Shown here: one piece after another, positions 1-8,773 of the stretch | Numbering within the stretch: position 1 is the stretch's first letter | Layout of the letters: every line of letters begins with the position of its first letter | From: CBCYMI01 sp965183855 | GTDB lineage: Bacteria; Pseudomonadota; Alphaproteobacteria; Caulobacterales; Maricaulaceae | DNA length: 26,023 nt | Direction of reading: 5' to 3' | Assembly: GCA_965183855.1 (NCBI GenBank) | Contig: CBCYMI010000009.1 | Location: 1-26,023 of the forward strand | Position numbers and translations under genes: made by a program | The notes under the pieces: generated by a model | What the model was told of the DNA's origin: nothing | Seen by the model: the letters and a program-made list of their open reading frames with translations, nothing else | The model's database searches: none

Positions 1-8
1 AGAACAGC

Positions 9-780
9 ATGACTTTTATAATGGATCCAACATTTTGGGTAAGCTTATTAACATTAATGTTTCTTGAAATTATTCTTGGCATAGACAATCTTGTCTTTAT
101 TTCGATTGCTTCAAATAAAGTTTCCAAACATCAACAAGAAACCGTCAGAAATATTGGTTTATGGATTGCTTTTTTATTAAGAGCAATCATGCTTGCAGGT
201 CTGGTCTGGATTTCAAAGCTTTCAATAACCCTGTTTGTCTGGCCAGAATTCATTCAGAATTTTCTTAAAGATAATGCACATAATACAGAAATTATGTCTG
301 TAACAGCTAAAGATATGATTTCTCTTTTTGGGAGGGCTCTTCCTTCTTGCAAAAGGAACATGGGAAATTCATGAAGCCTTAGAAGGAAAAGAAGAAGAAA
401 AGATCAAAAGCACGCAATCAAGCAAACTGATTTTTATCAGTGCTCTGATCCAAATTATTATTATCAACCTTGTCTTTTCTCTTGATTCTATTATTACTGC
501 AATTGGTATGACAGACAATCTTATTGTCATGTTATTAGCCATTTTAATTGCAACTTTTATCATGATGTTTTCAGTTAAACCTGTTTCTGATTTTATTGAA
601 AAACATCCAACGACCAAATTACTGGCTCTGTCTTTTATTTTATTAATTGGTGTTGCACTGATAGCAGATGCCCTTGGATTCCACATTCCTCGTGGCTATC
701 TTTATTTTGCAATCGCATTTTCTCTATTTGTTGAATTCTTAAATATTTTGGCTAGAAAACATCAAAAGTCAAAAAAATAA
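9..780 (+). pseudogene. TerC-family integral membrane protein, broken by a 1-nt frameshift
   Basis: The two halves lie in different frames (9-374 and 328-780) and join into one TerC/YgdQ-like protein of about 256 residues if a single T is removed from the T5 run at 325-329. The joined stretch then reads ISLLGGLFLLAKGTWEIHEA, the usual family motif. The first half carries the N-terminal signature LEIILGIDNLVFISI, whose acidic residues are conserved in the family, with membrane segments around residues 10-30 and 50-70. The second half supplies the remaining hydrophobic helices and a short basic tail. TerC proteins are multi-pass inner-membrane proteins linked to metal ion (manganese) export or tellurite resistance; the substrate here is unknown. 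Start at 9 (or the in-frame ATG at 21) cannot be tested because upstream sequence is missing. As read, only a truncated N-terminal peptide would be made. The lesion could be real or a homopolymer sequencing error. Confidence 0.85.
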
Positions 781-1006
781 AATAAATTATAGCGACTTTA
801 ATACATATTTAATACATAAAAATAAAATGGAGCCCCTATAAAATACACGGGTTTAAAATGTTTTTTAATTTCATGTCTTGGCATGTTTATAACAGCATGT
901 TATCAGAACTGGAATAAATTTAAAATCGGGATCATAAACCTCTTAACGAAAAAGCATAAGCCATGAGCATAAGACTCCAAAATAAGAAATAATACCTGAA
1001 AAACAA

Positions 1007-1012
1007 TATAAT
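1007..1012 (+). promoter_or_regulatory. Possible -10 box for the atp operon
   Basis: The hexamer TATAAT lies about 50 nt before the atpH start, in a 282-bp gene-free stretch (781-1062) between the broken terC and atpH. No good -35 hexamer sits 16-18 nt upstream, and in AT-rich DNA this hexamer occurs often by chance. The rest of the gap holds only a small ATAACA/TGTTAT stem at 889-903 and no open frame I would call a gene. Confidence 0.25.
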
Positions 1013-1062
1013 ATACACGATTTAGAAAAGATCAGGATACAGATAAGAACGAGTGATATGAT

Positions 1063-1605
1063 ATGATGAATACCATGATTGTTAAAAGATATGTAACTGC
1101 ATTATTTGAACTCGGACTACAGCAAAAAAAACTCGAGCAAATAGAGCATGACATAACAGGTCTGGCACACTTATATCAGGAAATTGAGATGTTTCAAACC
1201 ATTTGCAAAACGAGTCTGTTTTCAATAAAGCAAAAAATGGAAACGTTCAAACAAATATCCAAAATATTGAAAATATCAAGTTTAACAGAACATTTTTTAT
1301 TGGTTTTAGTACAAAATGGTCGTGCAGAATATCTCGAATCCTGTTTACATGCTTTTAAAGCAAGACTACAGGAACATAATGGGATTTTAACGGTTAATAT
1401 TATCTCGGCAATCCCGCTTGATAAGGCACAAAAAGATAAAATTCATCGATCTATTGAAAATTCTGTTAAATCAGCTATTGAAGTAAAAACAGAAATTAAT
1501 CCAAAACTCCTTGGGGGTTTTATTGTTAAAACAGGTTCACAAGTTTATGATGCCTCCATCAAAACAAAACTTGAAGACTTAAGAACATTAATGAAAGAGG
1601 CCTAA
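1063..1605 (+). CDS. atpH: F1F0 ATP synthase subunit delta
   Basis: A 180-residue protein of normal length for the delta (OSCP-like) subunit, the stalk protein that ties the top of F1 to the membrane b-subunit stator. The N-terminus VKRYVTALFELG is the typical family opening, and the C-terminus carries the conserved pattern PKLLGGFIVKTGSQVYDASI. Three ATGs compete (1063, 1066, 1075); the longest reading is given, but a start at 1075 (MIVKRYV) would match homologue lengths equally well. No strong Shine-Dalgarno is visible. It is the first gene of atpH-atpA-atpG, with only 8 nt to atpA, so they are very likely co-transcribed. Confidence 0.95.
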   Translation: MMNTMIVKRYVTALFELGLQQKKLEQIEHDITGLAHLYQEIEMFQTICKTSLFSIKQKMETFKQISKILKISSLTEHFLLVLVQNGRAEYLESCLHAFKARLQEHNGILTVNIISAIPLDKAQKDKIHRSIENSVKSAIEVKTEINPKLLGGFIVKTGSQVYDASIKTKLEDLRTLMKEA

Positions 1606-1613
1606 GTATTATT

Positions 1614-3146
1614 ATGGATATTCGCGCAGCAGAAATTTCTACAATTTTAAAAGAACAGATTAGTCAATATAATACAAAATCCGATCTATCTGAATCTGGA
1701 AAAGTTCTTTCTGTCGGTGACGGAATTGCCAGAATATATGGCTTGGATAGTGTCCAAGCAGGTGAAATGGTTGAATTTCCAGGCGGAATTAAAGGCATGG
1801 CTCTTAATTTGGAGCAAGATAATATTGGTGTTGTGATTTTTGGAGATGATAGCCAAATTAAAGAAGGGGATTTTGTTAAACGTTTAAAACGAATTGTCGA
1901 TACCCCTGTTGGAGAAACACTCTTGGGTCGTGTTGTGAATGCTTTGGGAGAACCTATTGATGGAAAAGGCTCTTTAAAAAAAGGAATAGAGCGACGTCCT
2001 GTTGATGTAAAAGCTCCTGGAATTATACCAAGAAAATCTGTACATGAACCTGTCCAAACTGGGATTAAGGCAATAGATGCATTAATCCCAATTGGTAGAG
2101 GACAAAGAGAATTAATTATTGGAGACAGACAGACTGGAAAAACAGCAATTGCGATTGATACGATTTTAAACCAGAAAAAAATCAATCAAAGTGACCAAGA
2201 ATCTGAAAAACTATATTGTATTTATGTTGCCATTGGACAAAAGCGTTCAACAATTGCCCAAATTGTTCGCAAGCTTGAAGAAAACGGAGCGATGGATTAC
2301 ACGATCATCGTATCTGCTACCGCATCAGAAGCCGCTTCATTACAATATCTTGCTCCTTTTACAGGATGCACAATTGGCGAGTGGTTTAGAGATAATGGTC
2401 GTCATGCCCTGATTATCTATGATGATTTATCAAAGCAAGCTGTTGCATATCGCCAAATGTCTCTTTTACTTAGGCGTCCTCCAGGAAGAGAAGCCTATCC
2501 AGGAGATGTATTTTATTTGCATTCTCGTCTTTTGGAACGAGCAGCGAAGCTAAATGATGACAATGGAGGAGGCTCTCTAACCGCTCTTCCAATCATTGAA
2601 ACACAGGCAAATGATGTTTCTGCTTATATTCCAACCAATGTAATTTCAATCACAGATGGACAAATCTTTCTAGAAACAGACTTGTTTTATCAAGGGATAA
2701 GACCTGCTGTTAATGTTGGTCTTTCTGTATCTCGTGTTGGTTCTGTGGCACAAACTAAAGCCATGAAAACAGTTGCAGGTTCTGTAAAGGGTGAACTTGC
2801 TCAATACAGAGAAATGGCAGCTTTTGCAAAATTTGGTTCAGATCTGGATGTCGCTACTCAAAAAATGTTGGCTCGTGGAGAACGTTTAACGGAACTCTTA
2901 AAACAAGATCAATTCTCTCCTCTGCAATTAGAAGAGCAAGTCTGTGTTATTTATGCTGGAACACATGGCTATCTTGACAATATCGAAGTGAAACATATCA
3001 AAAGATTCGAAGAAGAATTATTAAGTCATTTAAAAGCTGAGCATAAAAACCTCTTAAAAAGCATCCGCTCCGAGAAAAAACTAACCGAATCCTGTGAAGA
3101 GGAATTAAAATCAATTCTGGATGCTTTTTTGAAAGTATTTGCTTAA
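1614..3146 (+). CDS. atpA: F1F0 ATP synthase subunit alpha
   Basis: A 510-residue protein, full length for alpha. It binds nucleotide at non-catalytic sites in the F1 hexamer and contributes the arginine finger to the catalytic beta sites. Visible marks are an N-terminal beta-barrel domain (about residues 25-95), a Walker A motif GDRQTGKT at about 170-177, the Walker B-like stretch ALIIYDDLSK, and the family signature PAVNVGLSVSRVGS near residue 365, which includes the arginine finger. The C-terminal helical domain is complete and ends normally. The start is the ATG 8 nt after the atpH stop; a GAGG lies about 13 nt upstream inside the atpH end, a rather long spacing. The gene is intact. Confidence 0.98.
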   Translation: MDIRAAEISTILKEQISQYNTKSDLSESGKVLSVGDGIARIYGLDSVQAGEMVEFPGGIKGMALNLEQDNIGVVIFGDDSQIKEGDFVKRLKRIVDTPVGETLLGRVVNALGEPIDGKGSLKKGIERRPVDVKAPGIIPRKSVHEPVQTGIKAIDALIPIGRGQRELIIGDRQTGKTAIAIDTILNQKKINQSDQESEKLYCIYVAIGQKRSTIAQIVRKLEENGAMDYTIIVSATASEAASLQYLAPFTGCTIGEWFRDNGRHALIIYDDLSKQAVAYRQMSLLLRRPPGREAYPGDVFYLHSRLLERAAKLNDDNGGGSLTALPIIETQANDVSAYIPTNVISITDGQIFLETDLFYQGIRPAVNVGLSVSRVGSVAQTKAMKTVAGSVKGELAQYREMAAFAKFGSDLDVATQKMLARGERLTELLKQDQFSPLQLEEQVCVIYAGTHGYLDNIEVKHIKRFEEELLSHLKAEHKNLLKSIRSEKKLTESCEEELKSILDAFLKVFA

Positions 3147-3227
3147 TGAAAAATAAGAATAAAAATCTAAAACCTTCTAATAATCCGTATAAAAAAGATC
3201 ATGGTTTCAATATAAAAAGGGTTATCA

Positions 3228-4127
3228 ATGGCTAGTTTGAAAGACCTACGTAGTCGGATAACAAGTGTTAAATCAACACAAAAAATTACAAAAGCAATGC
3301 AAATGGTTGCAGCTGCGAAATTACGGCGTGCTCAAGAAATCGCAAACGCTTCGCAACCATATGCTGAACGTATGAGCAAAGTCATTTCCAATCTTGCACA
3401 ATCTGTTAAAGATTTACCAGATGCACCAGAACTTTTAATAGGAAAAGAACAGAAAGAACAAACAACACATCTTTTAATTATCTTAACCTCAGATAGAGGA
3501 TTATGTGGTGGATTTAACACCAATATTATTCGTTTGGCAAAAAGACAGATCAATGAATTAGAACAGGCAGGAAAAACAGTCAAATTATTTATAATTGGCA
3601 ATAAAGGCTATGATATGCTTAAGCAAAAATATAAAAAGCAAATCATAGATCATATTATCATTAGAGCATACCCGAAAATTGGTTCTGATTTAGCACAAGA
3701 TATTAGTTCAAAAATACTCTCTCTTTATGAAGATCAGAGGTTTGATTTCTGCCATTTACTTTCTGCACGGTTTCAATCTGTCATGTCTCAAAAACCAGAA
3801 GAGAAAATATTAATCCCAGCAATTGCTTCAACAACACAAGAAATAGAAGAAAAAAAGGATAAATCCAATGGAGCAATTTATGAATATGAACCAGACGAGA
3901 CTTCTATCTTAGAGGATCTTTTACCACGTAATATTATGACCCAAATTCTTGTTGCTCTTCTTGAAAACACTGCAGGAGAAATGGGAGCACGCATGACAGC
4001 GATGGATAATGCAACCCGTAATGCAGGAGAGCTGGTGGATAAACTAACGTTGGAATATAATTGTAGTCGCCAGGCAATGATTACCAAAGAATTGATTGAA
4101 ATCATATCAGGCGCTGAATCACTCTAA
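3228..4127 (+). CDS. atpG: F1F0 ATP synthase subunit gamma
   Basis: A 299-residue gamma subunit, the rotating central shaft of F1. The N-terminal coiled-coil helix begins SLKDLRSRITSVKSTQKITK and continues with AMQMVAAAKLRRAQ; the C-terminal helix contains ENTAGEMGARMTAMDNAT and ends TKELIEIISGAESL. Both are classic shaft sequences. The central Rossmann-like part has LTSDRGLCGGFNTNI at about residue 85. Its AAAAGG Shine-Dalgarno lies 7 nt before the ATG, and the gap to atpA is 81 nt. In most alphaproteobacteria atpD (beta) and atpC (epsilon) follow directly. Here the next gene is putA on the opposite strand, so the operon ends at atpG or has been split. Confidence 0.97.
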   Translation: MASLKDLRSRITSVKSTQKITKAMQMVAAAKLRRAQEIANASQPYAERMSKVISNLAQSVKDLPDAPELLIGKEQKEQTTHLLIILTSDRGLCGGFNTNIIRLAKRQINELEQAGKTVKLFIIGNKGYDMLKQKYKKQIIDHIIIRAYPKIGSDLAQDISSKILSLYEDQRFDFCHLLSARFQSVMSQKPEEKILIPAIASTTQEIEEKKDKSNGAIYEYEPDETSILEDLLPRNIMTQILVALLENTAGEMGARMTAMDNATRNAGELVDKLTLEYNCSRQAMITKELIEIISGAESL

Positions 4128-4222
4128 GCTTTATCAATCATAGAATAATAGATAAATATCTATCACAAAAATGTCTTAAATATTTTAGATATTAAATTAT
4201 TTTTTGCTATATCTCTCTAATC

Positions 4223-4247
4223 CCAGGTTTTAAAGAATGAAACCTGG
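4223..4247. terminator. Hairpin between convergent atpG and putA
   Basis: CCAGGTTT at 4223-4230 and AAACCTGG at 4240-4247 form a perfect 8-bp stem with a 9-nt loop, in the gap between convergent genes where a bidirectional terminator is expected. No T-run follows on either strand, so it is not a textbook intrinsic terminator. A second small stem, CTATCT/AGATAG, lies at 4281-4297. The position is suggestive; the function is inferred. Confidence 0.4.
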
Positions 4248-4339
4248 CGCATTGCATGATGAACCGCTATTATTCTATTTCTATCTAATATAGATAGCGA
4301 GTATTTAATAACGATTCTAACCCATTTGTTAAAGCTAGA

Positions 4340-7300
4340 TTATGATAAATTAAGGAGCTCTGGATCTCCTCCTTGAGCAGTAATATCTGTTGTTATTGTC
4401 CGTTCTGAAACAAAACGGAGCAGATAATGAGGACCTCCAGCTTTAGGTCCTGTTCCTGATAAGCCTTCTCCTCCGAATGGCTGCACACCAACAACAGCTC
4501 CAACCATATTACGGTTGATATAAACATTTCCTGCAACAACCCCATTTTTAACTTTTTCAGCAAAAGATTGCAAACGGGAATGAACTCCCAATGTCAACCC
4601 ATACCCTTTTTCTGTTAATGCCTGCATAATCTGATCCAATTGATCCCGTTTATAACGTATAATATGTAAAACAGGACCAAAAACTTCATGATCAATATCC
4701 TCAAGAGAAGAAATCTCTATCACACAAGGTCCAAAAAAACTTCCTTTTTTCAGAAGATGCTCATATGGAATTTGTTTTATAAGATGTGCCTTTTTCTTTT
4801 TCTGTATTTCAGCTAGATAATCTGTGAGCATTTTATGGGCTTGTAAATCAATTACAGGACCTATATCTGTTTCTGTATTTTTTGGATTTCCCAAACATAA
4901 TTGATCCATCGCTCCTGTGATTCCTTCGATAATATGATCTGCAGTTTCTTCAGGTAGGAATAAAATACGTAATGCGGAACATCTTTGTCCCGCTGACCCG
5001 AAAGCAGAAAGAATTACATCATCAACAACCTGTTCTTTTAAGGCTGTTGTATCAACAAACATTCCATTCAATCCACCTGTTTCTGCAATTAAAGGTTTTA
5101 TGATTGACTGATCTGCCAATGCTTTATTAATTGCTCTTGCTGCCTGTATGGATCCTGTAAAGACAACGCCATCTATTTTTGAACTTTGTGTTAATTTTGC
5201 TCCTTGTTCTCCATCTCCCAAAACCAATTGTAATACAATTTCAGGGATGCCTGCTTGGTGAAAGAGCTGAATGGTTTTAAATGCAATGAGAGAGGTTTGT
5301 TCTGCAGGTTTTGCAATAACTGTGTTTCCTGTTACAAGAGCAGCTGCAATTTGCCCTATAAAAATTGCCAATGGAAAATTCCATGGAGAAATACAAACAA
5401 AGACACCTCGCCCATGAAGAGACAAGAAATTGGTTTCTCCAACTGGGCCTGGCATAGGAGTTAATTCAGACATTTTTTCTTCTGCTTCAGCTGCATAAAA
5501 TCTACAAAAATCAATTGCTTCGCGAATTTCTGCAATACAGTCTGAATAGGTTTTTCCAGCTTCCAAAACCATTAAAGCAATGAAATCTTCTTTTTGCTGT
5601 TCTAATTGATCAGCAATCCTTCTTAGATATTCTGCCCGATTTATAACCTTTTCTGTATTCCAAGATGGAAATGCTTTTTTTGCAGCCTCAAGAGCTTGTT
5701 TAAGGTCATCATTATTTGCATACGTATAATCTCCCAGTTTATGTTCATAGTCTGAAGGATTTGTGACAGGGTATACTTTTCCTGAACGACATAAGTTACC
5801 ATTAATCAAAGAGCCTGCTTTAATTGGTTTATTTTCTGATTTAACATGCTTGGCTATATTCATTCTTTCTTCCTTCTGAGTTATGTCCATACCAATTGCA
5901 TTTTTTCTATCTTTGCCATAAATCCATGGCGGTTTGATAATATCCTTATGTCCTACCAGCCCAGTGGAAGAAATCTGTTGAAAAGGATCTTGAACTACGG
6001 ATTCAACAGGAACTTCCTGATCTAAAAAACTATTTACAAATGATGTATTTGCGCCATTTTCTAATAATCTACGAACGAGATATGGCAATAAGTCTTCATG
6101 ACTACCAACAGGTGCGTATACTCTGATATTTAAAGGTCCATAAATCTCTTCGGCAGCTTTATAAAGCGCTTCTCCCATCCCATGCAATCTCTGATACTCA
6201 ACGGACAAACCAGATTCTGCAATAAATGCCTGTATGGAAGCCAGAGAATGAGCATTATGCGTTGCAAACTGTGGATAAATTCTGTCATATGCAGTTAACA
6301 TTTTCTGCGCACAGGCAAGATAATTCAAATCCGTCGCTGTTTTAGTTGTCCAAACTGAAAAATCATCAACCCCTAATTGTTGCGCATGTTTAATCTCTGT
6401 ATCCCAATACGCCCCTTTAACCAATCGAACCATAAAACGATGATCTGTCTTACTCGCCAGTTCTGTTAAAAAGTCGATAACAGAAAGACATCGTTTTTGA
6501 TATGCTTGAACAGCTAATCCAAGCCCTTGCCAGTCTTTTAATGTTTCTTCTTTTGCAAGCTGTTCAAATAGTTTCAATGATAAAACAAGTCGATCTGCTT
6601 CTTCTGCATCAATACATAAATTCAAGTTTGACTGAGCCGCCAATTCACATAATTGTTTTAAACGAGGATAAAGTGTATCAAAAACCTTTCTGGTTTTTAT
6701 AGCCTCATAGCGTGAGAATAATGCCGACAATTTAACAGAAATACCTGGAGCTTCACACGGCAATACTTCTTGTTTCTTTTGCTTTGAAACCTCTTGAATA
6801 GAGTGAACATATCGTTCAAAATAGCGTTCTGCATCTTCTTCTGTACGAGCACCTTCTCCTAACATATCAAAAGAACATTTTTCATTTCGTTTAAATGCTT
6901 TTTTCTGTGCCTCTTTAATTGTTCTTCCTAAAACGAATTGTTCACCCATAATGCGCATGGCTTGTTTCATTGTCGTTCGAATAACAGGCTCTCCTATCCG
7001 ATGAACAAGTTTTTTAAAACTAGAGCCAACATCTTTGGAAACAACCGTCTCATAATCCAATACACGCCCTGTCAGCATAAGACCAAGCGTTGATGCATTC
7101 ACTAACCAGCTATCGGACTGACCAGAATGCTGATCCCAGTTTCCCGAAATAATTTTTTCTGAAATCAGACGATCTGCGGTTTCTCCATCAGGTACGCGTA
7201 AAAGCGCTTCAGCCAAACACATTAATGCAAGCCCTTCCTTGTTTGAGATATCAAACTCTTCAAGAAAGGATTCCATAATTCCCTTGCCTCTTTTTAAATT

Positions 7301-7459
7301 CCTGGCAGTTTGAACAAGCTGGTATGCATGTTGTTTAATTTCTGATTGACGTAAGTTATCCCTTTTTAAGGTTTCTAAAAGATGCCTTCCTGCCTGTTTT
7401 TCATCAACATACTTTTCTTTATCTAACTGATCCCAATCAAGGAGAAACTCTTTACGCAT
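4340..7459 (-). CDS. putA: Bifunctional proline dehydrogenase / glutamate-semialdehyde dehydrogenase (short PutA)
   Basis: A 1039-residue enzyme that oxidises proline to pyrroline-5-carboxylate (FAD) and then to glutamate (NAD), feeding electrons to the quinone pool. The N-terminus begins directly with the helical arm containing EEFDISNKEGLALMCLAEAL; there is no ribbon-helix-helix DNA-binding domain, so this is the short type that cannot repress its own gene as E. coli PutA does. The proline dehydrogenase barrel includes VRLVKGAYWDTEIK near residue 348 and YAPVGSHEDLLPYLVRRLLE. The aldehyde dehydrogenase half has SPWNFPLAIF, AETGGLNGMFVD and the catalytic cysteine (about residue 827) in FGSAGQRCSALR, followed by VGVQPFGGEGLSGTGPKAGG. 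The start is supported by AGGTGGTG about 6 nt upstream. It converges on atpG and diverges from the glycosyltransferase gene. No lesion seen. Confidence 0.97.
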   Translation of the reverse strand: MRKEFLLDWDQLDKEKYVDEKQAGRHLLETLKRDNLRQSEIKQHAYQLVQTARNLKRGKGIMESFLEEFDISNKEGLALMCLAEALLRVPDGETADRLISEKIISGNWDQHSGQSDSWLVNASTLGLMLTGRVLDYETVVSKDVGSSFKKLVHRIGEPVIRTTMKQAMRIMGEQFVLGRTIKEAQKKAFKRNEKCSFDMLGEGARTEEDAERYFERYVHSIQEVSKQKKQEVLPCEAPGISVKLSALFSRYEAIKTRKVFDTLYPRLKQLCELAAQSNLNLCIDAEEADRLVLSLKLFEQLAKEETLKDWQGLGLAVQAYQKRCLSVIDFLTELASKTDHRFMVRLVKGAYWDTEIKHAQQLGVDDFSVWTTKTATDLNYLACAQKMLTAYDRIYPQFATHNAHSLASIQAFIAESGLSVEYQRLHGMGEALYKAAEEIYGPLNIRVYAPVGSHEDLLPYLVRRLLENGANTSFVNSFLDQEVPVESVVQDPFQQISSTGLVGHKDIIKPPWIYGKDRKNAIGMDITQKEERMNIAKHVKSENKPIKAGSLINGNLCRSGKVYPVTNPSDYEHKLGDYTYANNDDLKQALEAAKKAFPSWNTEKVINRAEYLRRIADQLEQQKEDFIALMVLEAGKTYSDCIAEIREAIDFCRFYAAEAEEKMSELTPMPGPVGETNFLSLHGRGVFVCISPWNFPLAIFIGQIAAALVTGNTVIAKPAEQTSLIAFKTIQLFHQAGIPEIVLQLVLGDGEQGAKLTQSSKIDGVVFTGSIQAARAINKALADQSIIKPLIAETGGLNGMFVDTTALKEQVVDDVILSAFGSAGQRCSALRILFLPEETADHIIEGITGAMDQLCLGNPKNTETDIGPVIDLQAHKMLTDYLAEIQKKKKAHLIKQIPYEHLLKKGSFFGPCVIEISSLEDIDHEVFGPVLHIIRYKRDQLDQIMQALTEKGYGLTLGVHSRLQSFAEKVKNGVVAGNVYINRNMVGAVVGVQPFGGEGLSGTGPKAGGPHYLLRFVSERTITTDITAQGGDPELLNLS

Positions 7460-7634
7460 TAAACACCACCTATCCGTTATAAATAAATCTGGATTTCAGA
7501 CTAAAATAATTATTAAAAATAATATAATCCATTATATAATTCTTTTTTGTAGAATTAAACCATATTTTTTTTTGATTGCTTTCAGCTCAAATTCAGTTAA
7601 GTCTTTGACTCTTACATGTAAAGGAGAGATATAA
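7460..7634. promoter_or_regulatory. Divergent intergenic region putA / glycosyltransferase
   Basis: A 175-bp AT-rich gap between two divergent genes that must hold promoters for both. Shine-Dalgarno sites are clear at each edge: AGGTGGTG for putA on the minus strand and AAGGAGAG 6-7 nt before the ATG at 7635 on the plus strand. I cannot single out convincing -35/-10 pairs or an operator. Confidence 0.4.
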
Positions 7635-8738
7635 ATGCGTATCATGTTAATAACAGATGCTTGGAAGCCCCAGGTCAATGGCGTTGTCAGAACCTTGGCT
7701 TATGTCGTTCATCATTGTTATAACATGGGACATGAACTGGAAATCATTACTCCCTATGATGGATATAAAACACTTCCTCTACCAACCTATCCAGATATTA
7801 AGCTCGCTATATGTGCAAAAAAGGATATTGTCAAACGTATGGAGAAGTTTCAGCCCGAAGCTGTTCATATTGCAACAGAGGGAACATTGGGACATAGTGC
7901 ACGCTCTATCTGTTTAAAACTCAACATGCCTTTTACAACAAGTTATCATACAAAATTTCCAGAATATTTAACTGCGAGATTTTCATTTATTCCACTCTCT
8001 TTTGGATATGCTTATATGCGTTGGTTTCACAAGCCCAGTGGAAATATGATGGTTGCAACACAGGCAATGAGAGATCATTTACAACAAAAAGGGTTTCATA
8101 ATATCGTTCCATGGACCAGAGGTGTTGATATAGAGGAATTCAAACCCATATCAGAAAAAGAAAAATGCAAATCTCCTTATCAGGGATTAAAAACACCAAT
8201 TTATTTAAATGTTGGTCGTATTTCGGTAGAAAAAAATCTGACAGAGTTTCTAGATCTCGACCTTGAAGGAACCAAAGTTATTATTGGGGATGGTCCTGCA
8301 CTTGAAACACTGAAAAAAAAATACCCTGAGGTTGTTTTTGCAGGAAAACAATTCAAAGAAGCATTAAGACAATATTATGCCCATGCTGATGTATTTGTAT
8401 TTCCAAGCCTGACAGATACATTTGGTCTGGTTATTCTTGAAGCAATGGCTTGTGGTACACCTGTTGCGGCTTTTCCTGTCGCAGGTCCAATTGACATTAT
8501 TCCAAATTCTGGAGCAGGTGCTGTAGATCATGATTTAAAAAAAGCAATTGAACAGGCATTGAGTTGTAATCATGATATCGTCCGAAAACATGCGGAGACC
8601 TATTCATGGCAAGCTTGTACTGAAGAGTTTATTAAAAATCTGTCATGCCCTCCTCCTCCTGTTAGAAAACGAATCTGGCGCAGACTTGCACGCTTGCTTG
8701 GAAGAAGTCCTAAAAAAAAACAAAATCATAATTCGTAA
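7635..8738 (+). CDS. GT4-family glycosyltransferase (mannosyltransferase/SQD2-like)
   Basis: A 367-residue retaining glycosyltransferase with two Rossmann domains (GT-B fold). The N-terminal domain starts MRIMLITDAWKPQVNGVVRT, with the glycine-rich loop that receives the acceptor, and contains TTSYHTKFPEYL at about 101-112. The C-terminal nucleotide-sugar domain has LNVGRISVEKNL (191-202), IIGDGPA, and DTFGLVILEAMACGTPV (261-277), the D/E-x7-E element that binds the donor. This subfamily includes GDP-mannose- or UDP-sugar-dependent lipid glycosyltransferases. The tail (about 345-367) is strongly basic, with RKRIWRRLARLLGR, and would suit peripheral attachment to the inner membrane. It has a strong AAGGAGAG ribosome site. 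It converges on lpxL with 35 nt between them and sits beside the lipid A genes, so a lipid or LPS acceptor is a reasonable guess. Donor and acceptor are not determined. Confidence 0.88.
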   Translation: MRIMLITDAWKPQVNGVVRTLAYVVHHCYNMGHELEIITPYDGYKTLPLPTYPDIKLAICAKKDIVKRMEKFQPEAVHIATEGTLGHSARSICLKLNMPFTTSYHTKFPEYLTARFSFIPLSFGYAYMRWFHKPSGNMMVATQAMRDHLQQKGFHNIVPWTRGVDIEEFKPISEKEKCKSPYQGLKTPIYLNVGRISVEKNLTEFLDLDLEGTKVIIGDGPALETLKKKYPEVVFAGKQFKEALRQYYAHADVFVFPSLTDTFGLVILEAMACGTPVAAFPVAGPIDIIPNSGAGAVDHDLKKAIEQALSCNHDIVRKHAETYSWQACTEEFIKNLSCPPPPVRKRIWRRLARLLGRSPKKKQNHNS

Positions 8739-8773
8739 TCTTTATTTAATATGTTACTTGATGTTAATATATT

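Noticed and set aside
325..330. Programmed frameshift in terC
   Set aside because: The shift would have to skip one base at a T5 run; no slippery heptamer with a downstream structure or stop-linked signal is evident, and TerC genes are not known to use recoding.
825..840. ATGGAGCCCCTATAAA resembling the possible IS right end at 20578-20595
   Set aside because: The match needs a 3-nt gap, is short, and there is no transposase sequence nearby, so chance is the simpler explanation.
1664..2185. 173-codon open frame antisense to atpA
   Set aside because: It lies wholly inside the certain atpA gene; its composition is that of a complementary-strand shadow and it shows no family motif.
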